Program-made: the position numbers and the translations under genes
The notes under the pieces: generated by a model
The model's input: only the letters and a program-made list of their open reading frames with translations
Told to the model about the DNA's origin: nothing
Databases searched by the model: none
Assembly: GCA_035301285.1 (NCBI GenBank)
Contig: DATGUN010000029.1
Span: 1-17,671 of the forward strand
DNA: 17,671 nucleotides
Reading direction: 5' to 3'
Origin: DATGUN01 sp035301285
GTDB lineage: Bacteria > Bacillota > Bacilli > Bacillales > Amphibacillaceae
Part shown: one piece after another, positions 7,292 to 16,014 of the stretch
Numbering within the stretch: the stretch's first letter is position 1
How the letters are laid out: each line of letters opens with the position of its first letter

Positions 7292-8821
7292 ATGGATTAC
7301 GTGGTTGAAATGCTCAACATACGGAAGGAATTTCCGGGTGTTGTTGCCAATGATAACGTCACCATTCAATTGCAAAAAGGTGAGATCCACGCCCTACTAG
7401 GCGAAAATGGGGCTGGAAAATCAACCTTGATGAATGTTTTGTTCGGTCTTTACGAACCGGAAAAAGGCGAAATCAAGGTCAACGGTGAAAAAGTACATAT
7501 TGCGGACCCCAACGTCGCCAATGAAATGGGTATCGGAATGGTCCACCAACACTTCATGTTAGTGGATACGTTTACTGTTACGCAAAATATCATCTTAGGA
7601 ATGGAACCGACCAAAAAAGGCCGGATCGATTTACGAAAAGCCGAAAAGGACGTACAAGCATTATCAGATCGGTACGGCCTCCGTGTCGATCCAAAAGCCA
7701 AAATCAGGGACATATCGGTCGGTATGCAACAACGCGTGGAAATTTTAAAGATGTTATATCGTGGGGCTAACGTACTGATCTTGGACGAGCCGACTGCTGT
7801 ATTAACGCCACAGGAAATCGATGAATTGATCGAGATTATGAATTCATTGATCGATGAAGGAAAATCGGTCATTTTAATTACCCATAAACTCAAAGAAATC
7901 ATGCAGGCTTGTGACCGCTGTACGGTCATCCGCAGAGGCAGGGGAGTCGGTACAGTGAATGTTGCCGATACAACAGTCGACGAACTTGCTTCGAAAATGG
8001 TCGGACGTGAAGTCAGTTTTACGACAGAAAAGGATCCCGCTGAACCAAAAGAGGTTGTCCTGGATGTCAAAGATCTGGTTGTCAAAGATTTCAGGAAAGT
8101 GGATATGGTCGATCATCTCAACCTGGAAGTCAGGCGAGGTGAGATCGTTGGGATTGCAGGTGTTGACGGGAACGGTCAGACGGAATTGATTGAAGCGATT
8201 ACCGGTCTTACGAAAGTGGAATCGGGGACCATCACGTTGAAGGATAAAAATATAACGAAACGTTCGCCACGTAAAGTGACAGAGAGTGGTTTGGCTCATA
8301 TTCCACAGGATCGTCACAAATTTGGTTTGGTGCTTGATTTTTCGGTGGGCGAAAATATCGCGTTGCAAACATATTATCAGGAACCTTTTTCCAAATATGG
8401 TGTCTTGAATCTGAAGAAAATCTATAAAAAAGCGGAGCATTTAATTGATGAGTACGATATACGGACGTCTGGTCCACATGCAAAGGCGCGTGGCCTGTCA
8501 GGCGGAAATCAACAAAAGGCGATTATCGCAAGAGAGGTGGATCGGTCACCGGATCTGTTGATTGCTGCACAGCCGACCCGGGGACTTGATGTCGGAGCGA
8601 TTGAATTTATCCATAAAAAGCTGATTGAGGAGCGAGATAAAGGAAAAGCAGTCCTTCTCATTTCGTTTGAATTGGATGAAATATTGGATGTCAGTGATCG
8701 TATTGCTGTCTTGTCAGAAGGGAAAATCGTTGCAACCCGCAAGCCTGAAGAAACGGATGAGAACGAACTGGGCTTGTTGATGGCCGGAAGCAATCAAGAG
8801 GAAGCGGGTGAAAAAGGATGA
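7292..8821 (+). CDS. nupO: Nucleoside ABC importer ATPase, two fused nucleotide-binding domains
   Basis: A 509-residue cytoplasmic ATPase with two ABC domains, as in B. subtilis NupO (YufO) and sugar importers such as RbsA. Domain 1 (about 1-240) is complete: Walker A GENGAGKS (37-44), signature ISVGMQQR, Walker B LILDEPTA with the catalytic Glu at 166. Domain 2 (about 260-500) is degenerate in the way usual for this class. Its Walker A is GVDGNGQTE (from residue 290) without the Lys-Ser pair, the signature LSGGNQQK is intact, and Walker B is LLIAAQPTRGLD with Gln427 in place of the catalytic Glu. Hydrolysis is therefore expected mainly at one site. The start at 7292 is set by GAAGGAG about 11 nt upstream; an ATG at 7259 has no ribosome site. 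Its stop overlaps the nupP start by 4 bp. Confidence 0.93.
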   Translation: MDYVVEMLNIRKEFPGVVANDNVTIQLQKGEIHALLGENGAGKSTLMNVLFGLYEPEKGEIKVNGEKVHIADPNVANEMGIGMVHQHFMLVDTFTVTQNIILGMEPTKKGRIDLRKAEKDVQALSDRYGLRVDPKAKIRDISVGMQQRVEILKMLYRGANVLILDEPTAVLTPQEIDELIEIMNSLIDEGKSVILITHKLKEIMQACDRCTVIRRGRGVGTVNVADTTVDELASKMVGREVSFTTEKDPAEPKEVVLDVKDLVVKDFRKVDMVDHLNLEVRRGEIVGIAGVDGNGQTELIEAITGLTKVESGTITLKDKNITKRSPRKVTESGLAHIPQDRHKFGLVLDFSVGENIALQTYYQEPFSKYGVLNLKKIYKKAEHLIDEYDIRTSGPHAKARGLSGGNQQKAIIAREVDRSPDLLIAAQPTRGLDVGAIEFIHKKLIEERDKGKAVLLISFELDEILDVSDRIAVLSEGKIVATRKPEETDENELGLLMAGSNQEEAGEKG

Positions 8822-9864
8822 AGATAAGTCGTTTTTTCCCTATTTTAATACCAATCATAGCTGTCTTATTAGGGTTGATTGTTGGAGCCCTTCTCATGTT
8901 GGGTTTCGGCTATAGTCCGATTGAAGGCTATGCTTCATTATGGGATGGTGTTTTCGGTGATTGGTATGTCGTCGGTGAAACCATCCGACAAGTGACGCCA
9001 CTTATTTTAACCGGACTTGCAGTAGCGTTCGCTTTTCGTGCGGGTCTGTTCAATATCGGTGCAGAGGGGCAAGTTTTGGTCGGTTGGCTTGCAGCGGTAT
9101 GGGTTGGCATCGGCTTTGATGCTCCGATGTACATCCATTTACCAGTCGCGATATTGGCTGCCGCGCTGGCAGGCGGACTTTGGGGATTCATCCCCGGCCT
9201 GTTGAAAGCGACCTTAGGTGTGCATGAAGTCATTGTCACGATTATGATGAACTATATCGCGTTGTACAGTACAAATGCCATTGTCAGGTATGTACTGACG
9301 GAAAATCAGGATTCCACTGATAAAATCGCTGAGTCGGCATCACTTCGGTCCGAGTGGATGATGAGCCTGACAGGTTCCCGGATGCATTTTGGGATATTGA
9401 TTGCCCTGTTTGCTGCGGCGGTCATGTGGTTTATCATCGATCGGACGACATTGGGCTATGAAATGCGCTCGGTTGGCTTCAATCAGAATGCATCGAAATA
9501 TGCAGGCATGAATGTAAAAAAAGGCATCATCTTTTCAATGGTGATCTCGGGTGTCTTTGCAGGTCTTGCCGGTGCCATGGAAGGACTGGGAACATTTGAA
9601 TATATCGGGACACAATCCGGTTTCACCAATTTAGGTTTCGATGGTATTGCTGTTGCACTGCTCGGGGCCAATTCAGCCTTTGGTGTCATATTGGCCGCCA
9701 TATTATTCGGCGGTTTGAAAATCGGTGCCCTTAATATGCCGATACAAACGGGGATACCGGAAGACCTTGTCGATATCATTATCGCATTGATCATATTTTT
9801 TGTGGCAGCAAGTTATTTGATACGTTGGATATTACGTCGCTTCGCAAAGGAGGGGGATGAATGA
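8818..9864 (+). CDS. nupP: Nucleoside ABC importer permease 1
   Basis: A 348-residue permease of the BPD_transp_2 (PF02653) group, with an N-terminal helix at about 8-30 and roughly 8-10 membrane segments in all. The conserved FNIGAEGQ motif is at residues 78-85, where family permeases interact with their partner subunits. It pairs with NupQ to form the membrane channel energised by NupO and fed by the lipoprotein NupN. The ATGA overlap with nupO (start 8818, nupO stop ending 8821) and the same arrangement with nupQ indicate translational coupling and fixed stoichiometry. Length and order match B. subtilis nupP. No frame damage seen. Confidence 0.9.
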   Translation: MKISRFFPILIPIIAVLLGLIVGALLMLGFGYSPIEGYASLWDGVFGDWYVVGETIRQVTPLILTGLAVAFAFRAGLFNIGAEGQVLVGWLAAVWVGIGFDAPMYIHLPVAILAAALAGGLWGFIPGLLKATLGVHEVIVTIMMNYIALYSTNAIVRYVLTENQDSTDKIAESASLRSEWMMSLTGSRMHFGILIALFAAAVMWFIIDRTTLGYEMRSVGFNQNASKYAGMNVKKGIIFSMVISGVFAGLAGAMEGLGTFEYIGTQSGFTNLGFDGIAVALLGANSAFGVILAAILFGGLKIGALNMPIQTGIPEDLVDIIIALIIFFVAASYLIRWILRRFAKEGDE

Positions 9865-10814
9865 TGGATGTACTGCAGTCAATTATTCCAACTGCTCTAT
9901 TTTTCTCGGCCCCTCTTATATTTACAGCGCTTGGTGGTGTCTTCAGTGAACGGTCCGGAGTCATTAATATCGGGCTGGAAGGTTTGATGATCATGGGGGC
10001 GTTTGTAGGGATTGTTTTCAATCTGACCTTCAGTGATGTACTGGGTGTATGGACACCATGGGTATCGATTGTTGTCGCGATGGTTATTTCGGCTTTGTTC
10101 TCACTTATCCACGCGGTTGCATCAATTACACTCAGGGCGAACCAAGTTGTCAGTGGGGTTGCCATTAATATGTTGGCACTCGGAATCGGGCTCTTTTTAA
10201 CGAAGGAAATCTATGGTAAAGGTCAAACGGAAATTGTATCGGAACAATTTTTCTCGATGAACATTCCCGTATTGTCCAAAATTCCGATTATCGGTCCGCT
10301 ATTCTTTCAAGGGATGTATTTGACGACGTATTTGGCGATCATATTCGCGTTTATCGCATGGTGGGTCATTTACAAAACACCTTTCGGATTGCGTCTGCGT
10401 TCTGTCGGGGAACACCCGATGGCGGCGGACACAAATGGTATCAATGTGCATAAGATGCGCTATATCGCAGTTACCATCTCAGGGGCGCTCGGTGGTCTCG
10501 GTGGTTCAGTCTATGCATTGTCCATCGCGTTGAACTTCTCGCATTCGACAATATCCGGGCAAGGATTCATGGCGCTTGCTGCAGTGATATTTGGTAAGTG
10601 GCATCCTTTAGGTGCGATGGGTGCGGCTATATTTTTCGGCCTGGCTCAGAGCTTGAGTGTCGTTGGGTCAAGTGTGCCGTTATTGGCTGAAGTACCTAAA
10701 GTCTTCCTGTTGATTGCACCGTACGTCTTGACGATTCTTGCACTGGCAGGATTCATCGGTCGTGCGGAGGCTCCAAAGGCAAATGGGATCCCTTATATTA
10801 AAGGTGGTAAATAA
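9861..10814 (+). CDS. nupQ: Nucleoside ABC importer permease 2
   Basis: A 317-residue hydrophobic permease, the second PF02653 subunit. It carries the NIGLEG motif at about residues 36-41, followed by the MIMGAF helix, and about 8-10 membrane segments. The start at 9861 overlaps the nupP stop (ATGA) and has a very strong AAGGAGG (9847-9853) 7 nt upstream. A second in-frame ATG directly follows at 9864. It is the last gene of the operon; the C-terminus ends in a short charged tail (EAPKANGIPYIKGGK). The intergenic space to the converging ligD is only 89 nt and has one shared hairpin. Confidence 0.9.
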   Translation: MMDVLQSIIPTALFFSAPLIFTALGGVFSERSGVINIGLEGLMIMGAFVGIVFNLTFSDVLGVWTPWVSIVVAMVISALFSLIHAVASITLRANQVVSGVAINMLALGIGLFLTKEIYGKGQTEIVSEQFFSMNIPVLSKIPIIGPLFFQGMYLTTYLAIIFAFIAWWVIYKTPFGLRLRSVGEHPMAADTNGINVHKMRYIAVTISGALGGLGGSVYALSIALNFSHSTISGQGFMALAAVIFGKWHPLGAMGAAIFFGLAQSLSVVGSSVPLLAEVPKVFLLIAPYVLTILALAGFIGRAEAPKANGIPYIKGGK

Positions 10815-10859
10815 GCGAGACTCATTGGGGCTTTTCGCCAGTTAACGGGGAATAAAATC

Positions 10860-10899
10860 GATTTAGAAAAGGGAGTGGCTGTTCGAAATAGCCACTCCC
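10860..10899 (-). terminator. Terminator between converging nupQ and ligD
   Basis: GGGAGTGGCT (10871-10880) pairs perfectly with AGCCACTCCC (10890-10899). Read leftward, the stem is followed by TTTTCTAAAT, so it is a strong terminator for ligD, 4 nt past its stop codon. Read rightward it is followed by TGATTTATT, a weak T-tract, so it may also stop nupQ transcripts. Confidence 0.8.
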
Positions 10900-10903
10900 T
10901 GAT

Positions 10904-12721
10904 TTATTCATCAAGCATCTGTTTTACTTTTTGCAACGTTTGTTTTTGTCCTGTTTCGAAAAATCCGGCAAACGGACATCCGATTGTTTGCACGCGTTGG
11001 ACGATATTGTCGATTGTGAACCGACGGGGATCCAGTTTTTCGGTCACTTCATCCCAATGGAGGGGTGTGGCGACTGAAGCAGATGCCGTCAATCTCGGGG
11101 AATAGGGTGTTATGATCGTCTTTCCAGGTGCGTGTTGGACATAATCGATATAGAGACGTCCCTTTCGTTCCTTCTTGAATCGCTCGGTGGTAAAGAGTGC
11201 CGGTTCAGCACCGGCCATGGTTTCCGCGATGGCTTGGGTCAGGGTGGCAGTTTCCTCATATGACATACTCCCCTCTGCAATAGGGATATGGACTTGCATC
11301 CCTTTACTGCCGGACGTTTTTACAAAAGAAATGAGTTCAAGGTCCTCGAGCAGTCGCTTTAGCATCAGTGCCGCTTGTATGGCAAGTGAAAATGTGTTTT
11401 CATCAGGTGGATCAAGGTCGAATACAATTTCATAAGGGGAAGGGCGCCCTGCCTTTTCGAAAGGGGTATGGTATTCGATCGTACCATGATTGGCAAACCA
11501 GATGAGGGCATCCAAATGATTGCAGACGATGAATGATTCTCCATTGCGTTTGATAGGATGTATAAAATCGGGTGCATAGTCCGGGAGACGTTTCTGGAAA
11601 AACGTCTCCTCGTTGACACCATCCGGCGCTCGGATAATCGTCAAAAGCCGGTCCTGTAAAAAGGGAAGCATATAAGGAGCTATCTCTCGCATGTAAATAA
11701 GCAAATCTCCTTTTGTCAGTCTTTGTTGCGGCCAAAAAATCTTATCCGAATGTTTTATATCCACTGTGTCAGGGAGCATAGCCATATCGATCCGTAGCTT
11801 TTCGACTGTACAATCGGAAGCATTGGATTCGGTCAAAATCGTTTCAAATTGGGGCTCCCGCAGTTCATTTTTATATAGATCAAGTGTATTGATCCGGGCA
11901 CAGATGGCTGGCGGCAGGGCGTAACCATCCTGTTTCTTGTCGCCTTTTCCCGTAAAAAGGGAGCGTAAAGTATCCTCATCCCCACGTTTTAACCCATGCT
12001 TGCAGGTACCGACCGATTTAACCTTTTCGTTGTCATAGACTTGAATTGTATAATAGCCATTCGTCGGATTATAGAAAGTGAGGAAACCTTCTAATTGTCG
12101 CCAATTTTTCACTTTATACCAATCGCGATGGTCTTTTCCGTTATAGTAACGACTTTCGGTGTTTTTCGCGATCATACCTTCCGCTTTATGGTCTACAATA
12201 TGTTTCCATAGGGCGGTGACATCTTTGTGGGCTGATACCATATTCAAGGGTCTGTCTTGGATGACTCCTTTCGATATATTCATCTGTTCGAATAGTTCAT
12301 GAAGAGCCTGCTTCCGCTCTGATAATGGTTTTTCCTTTAAAGCGTGTGATGAGTGTTGAAGCATGTCAAATGCCAAAAGTGCCGCGGGTCGTTTTCTAGC
12401 TGACTGCCTGATCCTGTCCGTGTTTTTCATTCGGCCACGTGATTGAATCCGTTCAAAGTTTGCTTGCGATGCATGATTCAACACAACCAATTCACCATCC
12501 AGGACGACGGGCAATAAAGATTGAATGGCCGATTGATGTTCACGGCAATATGCGCCGATCTCCGGAAACAGATGTGTCATATCATGTCCGTTACGGCTGA
12601 TGAGCTGAATGGAATCCATTTTCCAAAAAAGCTGAGCACGGAATCCGTCATATTTCACTTCATAGATCCATTTTCCTCCGGTAGGGGCCTCTGTCGTTTG
12701 TATCGGTTTCATATAATCCAA
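10904..12721 (-). CDS. ligD: ATP-dependent DNA ligase D (ligase plus polymerase domains)
   Basis: A 605-residue NHEJ ligase/polymerase, similar in length and domain order to B. subtilis LigD (YkoU, 611 aa): ligase first, polymerase second, no phosphoesterase domain. The ligase part (about 1-300) has the adenylated Lys23 in EVKYDGFR, then SRNGHDMTHLFPEI, LDGELVVLN, EGMIAKN and WYKVKN. The primase-type polymerase part (about 310-595) has DKIFWP near its start, the metal-binding Asp pair in VFDLDPP (435 and 437), and TSGSKGMQVHIP. It works with Ku to fill and seal double-strand breaks, classically in dormant spores. The TTG at 12721 is chosen because AAAGGAGG lies 7 nt upstream; ATG 12712 would be 16 nt away, and extension to 12799 has no support. 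It is divergent from ku. Confidence 0.93.
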   Translation of the reverse strand: MDYMKPIQTTEAPTGGKWIYEVKYDGFRAQLFWKMDSIQLISRNGHDMTHLFPEIGAYCREHQSAIQSLLPVVLDGELVVLNHASQANFERIQSRGRMKNTDRIRQSARKRPAALLAFDMLQHSSHALKEKPLSERKQALHELFEQMNISKGVIQDRPLNMVSAHKDVTALWKHIVDHKAEGMIAKNTESRYYNGKDHRDWYKVKNWRQLEGFLTFYNPTNGYYTIQVYDNEKVKSVGTCKHGLKRGDEDTLRSLFTGKGDKKQDGYALPPAICARINTLDLYKNELREPQFETILTESNASDCTVEKLRIDMAMLPDTVDIKHSDKIFWPQQRLTKGDLLIYMREIAPYMLPFLQDRLLTIIRAPDGVNEETFFQKRLPDYAPDFIHPIKRNGESFIVCNHLDALIWFANHGTIEYHTPFEKAGRPSPYEIVFDLDPPDENTFSLAIQAALMLKRLLEDLELISFVKTSGSKGMQVHIPIAEGSMSYEETATLTQAIAETMAGAEPALFTTERFKKERKGRLYIDYVQHAPGKTIITPYSPRLTASASVATPLHWDEVTEKLDPRRFTIDNIVQRVQTIGCPFAGFFETGQKQTLQKVKQMLDE

Positions 12722-12832
12722 GCTGAATCCTCCTTTCAGAATGCTATTTTGTTTTAGTGTGTCAATCCATGATGAAAATAATCGGATAAAATCGGCCAAC
12801 GTGATGCAAACTAATATAAGGAGGTTTTAAAC

Positions 12833-13705
12833 ATGCACACGATGTGGAAAGGAACAATCAGTTTCGGCCTTGTCAATATTCCGGTAAAAATGCACGCGGC
12901 AACTGAAAATAAGGATATAAAATTACGTCAGCTTCATAAAGAGTGTCAGACGCCCATCAAATATGAGCGCACGTGTCCGAACTGTGATAAAGATGTCACG
13001 AATGATGATATCGTCAAAGCATATGAATATGCCAAAAATAAATTTGTCATCCTGGATGATGAAGAATTGGCAGCACTGAAGAAAGAAGAGGAAGATAAAG
13101 CCGTTGAAATCATGGATTTCGTCAAATTGGAAGAAATCGATCCCATCTATTTTGAAAAAAGTTATTATCTGTCTCCCAATGAGGGTGGCTCCAAGGCGTA
13201 TCACCTATTGCGGACGGCTTTGAAGGATTCAAGGAAAATCGGTGTCGCCAAAATAATGATCCGGTCCAAGGAACAGCTGGCTGTCATCCGCATTTATGAA
13301 AATACATTGGTCGTCGAAACAATCCACTATCCAGATGAGGTTCGCGCTGCTATGGATGTCCCGAATGTTCCCCAGGATGAAACAGCGGATAAAAAGGAAC
13401 TGGAAACGGCCAAGATGCTCATCGACCAGTTGACAACCGAATTCGATCCCGAACAATATACAGATGATTATAGAACAGCCTTAATGAAATTGATCGAGGA
13501 TAAGAAAAATCAAGACGAAACAACGACCGCCCCCGAAAAATCCAAACCCGATAATGTCACCAATCTGATGGACGCACTCCAGAAATCACTGGATAAAGCC
13601 AAAAGTGATAAACCAGCGGGGAAAACAAAGACAAAATCAAGGCGGACAACCACGTCAGCATCCGGAACGAAAAAAACGACCACAAAGAAAAAAGCCGCAA
13701 AGTGA
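12833..13705 (+). CDS. ku: Bacterial Ku, NHEJ end-binding protein
   Basis: A 290-residue Ku homodimer protein. It opens with the family hallmark MWKGTISFGLVNIPVKMH and has a core bridge domain to about residue 215. The HKECQTPIKYERTCPNCDKDV stretch carries three cysteines in bacterial Ku style. After the core comes a VTNLMDALQKSLDKAK helix, typical of the segment that contacts LigD. It ends in a Lys/Thr/Ser-rich tail finishing KKTTTKKKAAK that should add DNA affinity. It threads on DNA ends and recruits LigD. The start has AAGGAGG at 12818-12824, 8 nt upstream. Its neighbour ligD is divergent, with about 110 bp between starts. The last codons form part of a hairpin that serves as a terminator for the opposite strand. 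Confidence 0.94.
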   Translation: MHTMWKGTISFGLVNIPVKMHAATENKDIKLRQLHKECQTPIKYERTCPNCDKDVTNDDIVKAYEYAKNKFVILDDEELAALKKEEEDKAVEIMDFVKLEEIDPIYFEKSYYLSPNEGGSKAYHLLRTALKDSRKIGVAKIMIRSKEQLAVIRIYENTLVVETIHYPDEVRAAMDVPNVPQDETADKKELETAKMLIDQLTTEFDPEQYTDDYRTALMKLIEDKKNQDETTTAPEKSKPDNVTNLMDALQKSLDKAKSDKPAGKTKTKSRRTTTSASGTKKTTTKKKAAK

Positions 13706-13717
13706 AAATTTGCGGCT
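13688..13717 (-). terminator. Terminator of the GNAT gene, inside the 3' end of ku
   Basis: On the minus strand AGCCGCAAA (13709-13717) pairs perfectly with TTTGCGGCT (13693-13701) and is followed by TTTTTT. It lies 63 nt past the GNAT stop codon. Read rightward the same hairpin has no T-tract, so it is less convincing as the ku terminator. The ku stop codon is in its loop. Confidence 0.75.
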
Positions 13718-13779
13718 AATCATATATATCCATGAAAAGTGTAGGGGGAGTGGGTCATTTTCATTGATATGTTTTCAGG

Positions 13780-14655
13780 TCATTTACGTGTTAATACATA
13801 GCTGTTTAATCTATCTGCTTCCGTGAAACCGGCCTTCAGGTAAATATGGATGGCAGCCTTGGCGACGTGACTCACACAAAGGCTGATTTCCGGTATCAAG
13901 GTTTGTGAGAACATGTCGTCGGTTATTTCCCTCAAAAGCATTGTCCCCAGTCCCATGCCGCGGAATTGAGGGTTGATGGCAATGTACTCGATAGAACCTT
14001 CTTGGTTAAATGGATCGATTTCATAATAGGCATATCCTTGGAGCTGGTGATCAGCCGTTGTCAGAAGTTTTAATGTATGGTCATCATTTAAGCGTGACAG
14101 AATGGTTTCAGCACGATAATACGTTCCGGGAAATGCTTCCTCATGAAGTCTTTGAAAGGAATGGGCATAGGCTTTTTCAAACGGGATGCTTCTTTTATGT
14201 GGAACGGTCGCCATATTCTTCCTGTCCATTTTCAAAATGGAATGCTTTCCGGTATAGGTTGCACCTAAATGGTGTGCAAACGCGGATTGTTTTTTATTTT
14301 CTTCATTGATGAAAAAATGGAAATGCTGGATGTCTGGATAGAATTGGCATATGTGTGTCCATAATGCGTGAATGGTGTGTGCCGCACCATCGGATTGAAA
14401 AGGCCCCCATACTTCAGCCGTATCCCCATCGATATCCAGTCCGATTGCAGCAAAAATGTCACCGGATCCATTACGGGCCGTTACAAAAGAAAGGCCCTCT
14501 CCATTATCCTCGGAAAAGTCTTCCTGCAATGTTTGTTGGATTTCACCGACATCTGTCCCGCAAAATCCGATATGTGTTTGTTTTTCATTGTTTAATGTTG
14601 AAATGAATGTGGCCAGTTGCTTGGTATCACTCTCTCTAACGATAGATGGTTGCAT
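13780..14655 (-). CDS. GNAT-family N-acetyltransferase, tandem domains
   Basis: A 291-residue protein, about twice the length of a single GNAT domain. The C-terminal half (about 150-291) carries the acetyl-CoA binding motif A, IEYIAINPQFRGMGLGTMLL, with the R-G-M-G-L-G loop at 232-237, and a motif-B-like HIYLKAGF near the end. The N-terminal half (about 1-140) looks like a diverged GNAT fold without an obvious pyrophosphate loop, so it may be structural. Acceptor substrate unknown; protein, small amine or antibiotic acetylation are all possible. ATG 14655 has AAGGAG 7 nt upstream. It is a single-gene transcript, with its own promoter (TTGTTA / TACACT) and a terminator in ku. Confidence 0.82.
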   Translation of the reverse strand: MQPSIVRESDTKQLATFISTLNNEKQTHIGFCGTDVGEIQQTLQEDFSEDNGEGLSFVTARNGSGDIFAAIGLDIDGDTAEVWGPFQSDGAAHTIHALWTHICQFYPDIQHFHFFINEENKKQSAFAHHLGATYTGKHSILKMDRKNMATVPHKRSIPFEKAYAHSFQRLHEEAFPGTYYRAETILSRLNDDHTLKLLTTADHQLQGYAYYEIDPFNQEGSIEYIAINPQFRGMGLGTMLLREITDDMFSQTLIPEISLCVSHVAKAAIHIYLKAGFTEADRLNSYVLTRK

Positions 14656-14973
14656 GATTCCACTCCTTCAACAGGTTTAAATATTTGCATGCAGTCTGAC
14701 AGTGTTGCCTCAGCGGAGATTGCCTATTGATGTGATTTAAGCGTGTGTTGCGATTAAGTGTAGCACGAATGTATTGTGATAACAATTGCTCATGTGCATG
14801 AACACACCCAATTATCTGTCAATCGTCATCTATGTTACAATCCTTTATCTTCATTTCAAATCACTTACAAATAAATAACAAGTGAATAAAATCCGCCAAA
14901 AGTGCTATTAAATATGTTTTAAAATGGGTATGGATGTAATAAGAGCAATGTTACAATCAAAAGGATGAGGAAA
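14656..14973. other. Divergent intergenic region, GNAT gene / acyltransferase operon
   Basis: About 318 bp without a convincing ORF, AT-rich. It holds the leftward promoter listed separately. On the plus strand an extended -10, TGTTACAAT (14833-14841), might drive the acyltransferase gene. The 11-mer ATGTTACAATC occurs twice, at 14832-14842 and 14948-14958, the second directly before the acyltransferase ribosome site. No RNA gene or riboswitch was recognised. Confidence 0.4.
14757..14785 (-). promoter_or_regulatory. Candidate SigA promoter of the GNAT gene
   Basis: On the minus strand -35 TTGTTA (14780-14785) and -10 TACACT (14757-14762) are 17 nt apart. A TG just before the -10 gives an extended element (TGCTACACT). 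The leader to the start codon would be about 95 nt. Confidence 0.5.
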
Positions 14974-15984
14974 ATGGAACGCAATGCTTATATAGATAAT
15001 GCACGAATATTATTGATTTTGTTGGTGGTGTTTGGTCATATGATTCAGCCATTCATTGGCGATTCACATGGGGTAAACACACTTTATATGTGGATATACA
15101 CTTTCCATATGCCCGCATTTATCTTTTTGGCCGGATTTTTTGCCAAAGGATTCGGGAACATGAAATATGTATTGAAATTAGCTAAAAAATTATTGATACC
15201 CTATATGATATTCCAGCTTATCTATACAGGTTTCTTTTTCTTGATAGGTAAGGAGAGCTGGCAAGCAAGCATTTTCGATCCACATTGGTCATTGTGGTTT
15301 TTGTTCAGCTTGTTCAGCTGGCATATATTATTGTATTGGTTCAAGCAATTGCCGCCACTGCTTGGAATCACGATAGCGGTGGAAATAGGACTGATTGTCG
15401 GTTATTTCGGTGAAATCGGGAATATGTTCAGCCTGTCCCGTACATTTGTCTTTTTCCCATTCTTTCTTGTGGGCTATTGGGTGACAAACAAACATTTGGC
15501 ATGGTTGAAACACAATGTCGTCAAGGTTGGTTCTGTACTGGTCATGTTAGGCGTCGCTGTCCTCATATACTTTGCACCTGAGATGAATTCCGGATGGCTA
15601 CTTGCTTCCAAATCTTACGTTTCACTGGGCATGCCGACGTATGGTGGCATTGCGAGGTTTGCCGTATATGTCACATCAGCGCTCATGGCAATCAGTGTCT
15701 TGAGCTGGGTGCCTACGAAACGATTCAAATTGACGTATCTCGGTTCACGGACATTGTATGTCTATCTGCTGCACGGATTCTTTATTCAATCTTTCCGCCA
15801 GGCAGGATTGTTCTCGGTGAATAATACACTGGATCTTGTTGGTCTCTTTGCACTATCGGCATTGATTGTGCTCGTGCTATCCAGTAAGCCGATTCTTGGA
15901 TTATCCCGTCCAGTTATCGAGTTAAAGACATTTCGTTGGAAAGAGATTTTCAGCTTCCGTAATAAAAGCAGTCATCCAAGCTAA
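14974..15984 (+). CDS. Membrane acyltransferase, acyltransferase-3 family
   Basis: A 336-residue integral membrane protein of the acyltransferase-3 (OafA-like) family. The N-terminus MERNAYIDNARILLILLVVF leads to GH with the conserved catalytic-type His22, preceded by the D-x-x-R pattern (Asp8, Arg11). About ten hydrophobic segments follow, ending in a basic cytoplasmic tail. Family members move acetyl or other acyl groups onto sugars of peptidoglycan, teichoic acid, exopolysaccharide or lipids. The frame also allows ATG 14965, but AAAAGG would then abut the start; ATG 14974 gives 9-nt spacing. The SDR gene follows after 30 nt on the same strand, so the two are probably co-transcribed and may share a surface-glycan substrate. 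The acceptor cannot be identified. Confidence 0.85.
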   Translation: MERNAYIDNARILLILLVVFGHMIQPFIGDSHGVNTLYMWIYTFHMPAFIFLAGFFAKGFGNMKYVLKLAKKLLIPYMIFQLIYTGFFFLIGKESWQASIFDPHWSLWFLFSLFSWHILLYWFKQLPPLLGITIAVEIGLIVGYFGEIGNMFSLSRTFVFFPFFLVGYWVTNKHLAWLKHNVVKVGSVLVMLGVAVLIYFAPEMNSGWLLASKSYVSLGMPTYGGIARFAVYVTSALMAISVLSWVPTKRFKLTYLGSRTLYVYLLHGFFIQSFRQAGLFSVNNTLDLVGLFALSALIVLVLSSKPILGLSRPVIELKTFRWKEIFSFRNKSSHPS

Positions 15985-16014
15985 CACGACTGAAAGAAGA
16001 AGGGATGTTGAACT

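Noticed and set aside
7450..8085. 211-codon open frame antisense to nupO
   Set aside because: It lies wholly opposite a well-conserved ATPase gene, has Ser/Thr/Ile-rich shadow composition and no family resemblance.
8928..9794. Two about 100-codon antisense frames opposite nupP (8928-9239 and 9483-9794)
   Set aside because: They are complementary-frame shadows of a hydrophobic permease, without ribosome sites or recognisable domains.
12784..12813. SigG promoter for ku (GGATA, 18 nt, CAAACTA)
   Set aside because: The motif fit is fair, but transcription would start around 12820, inside the ribosome site at 12818-12824, which would disable it.
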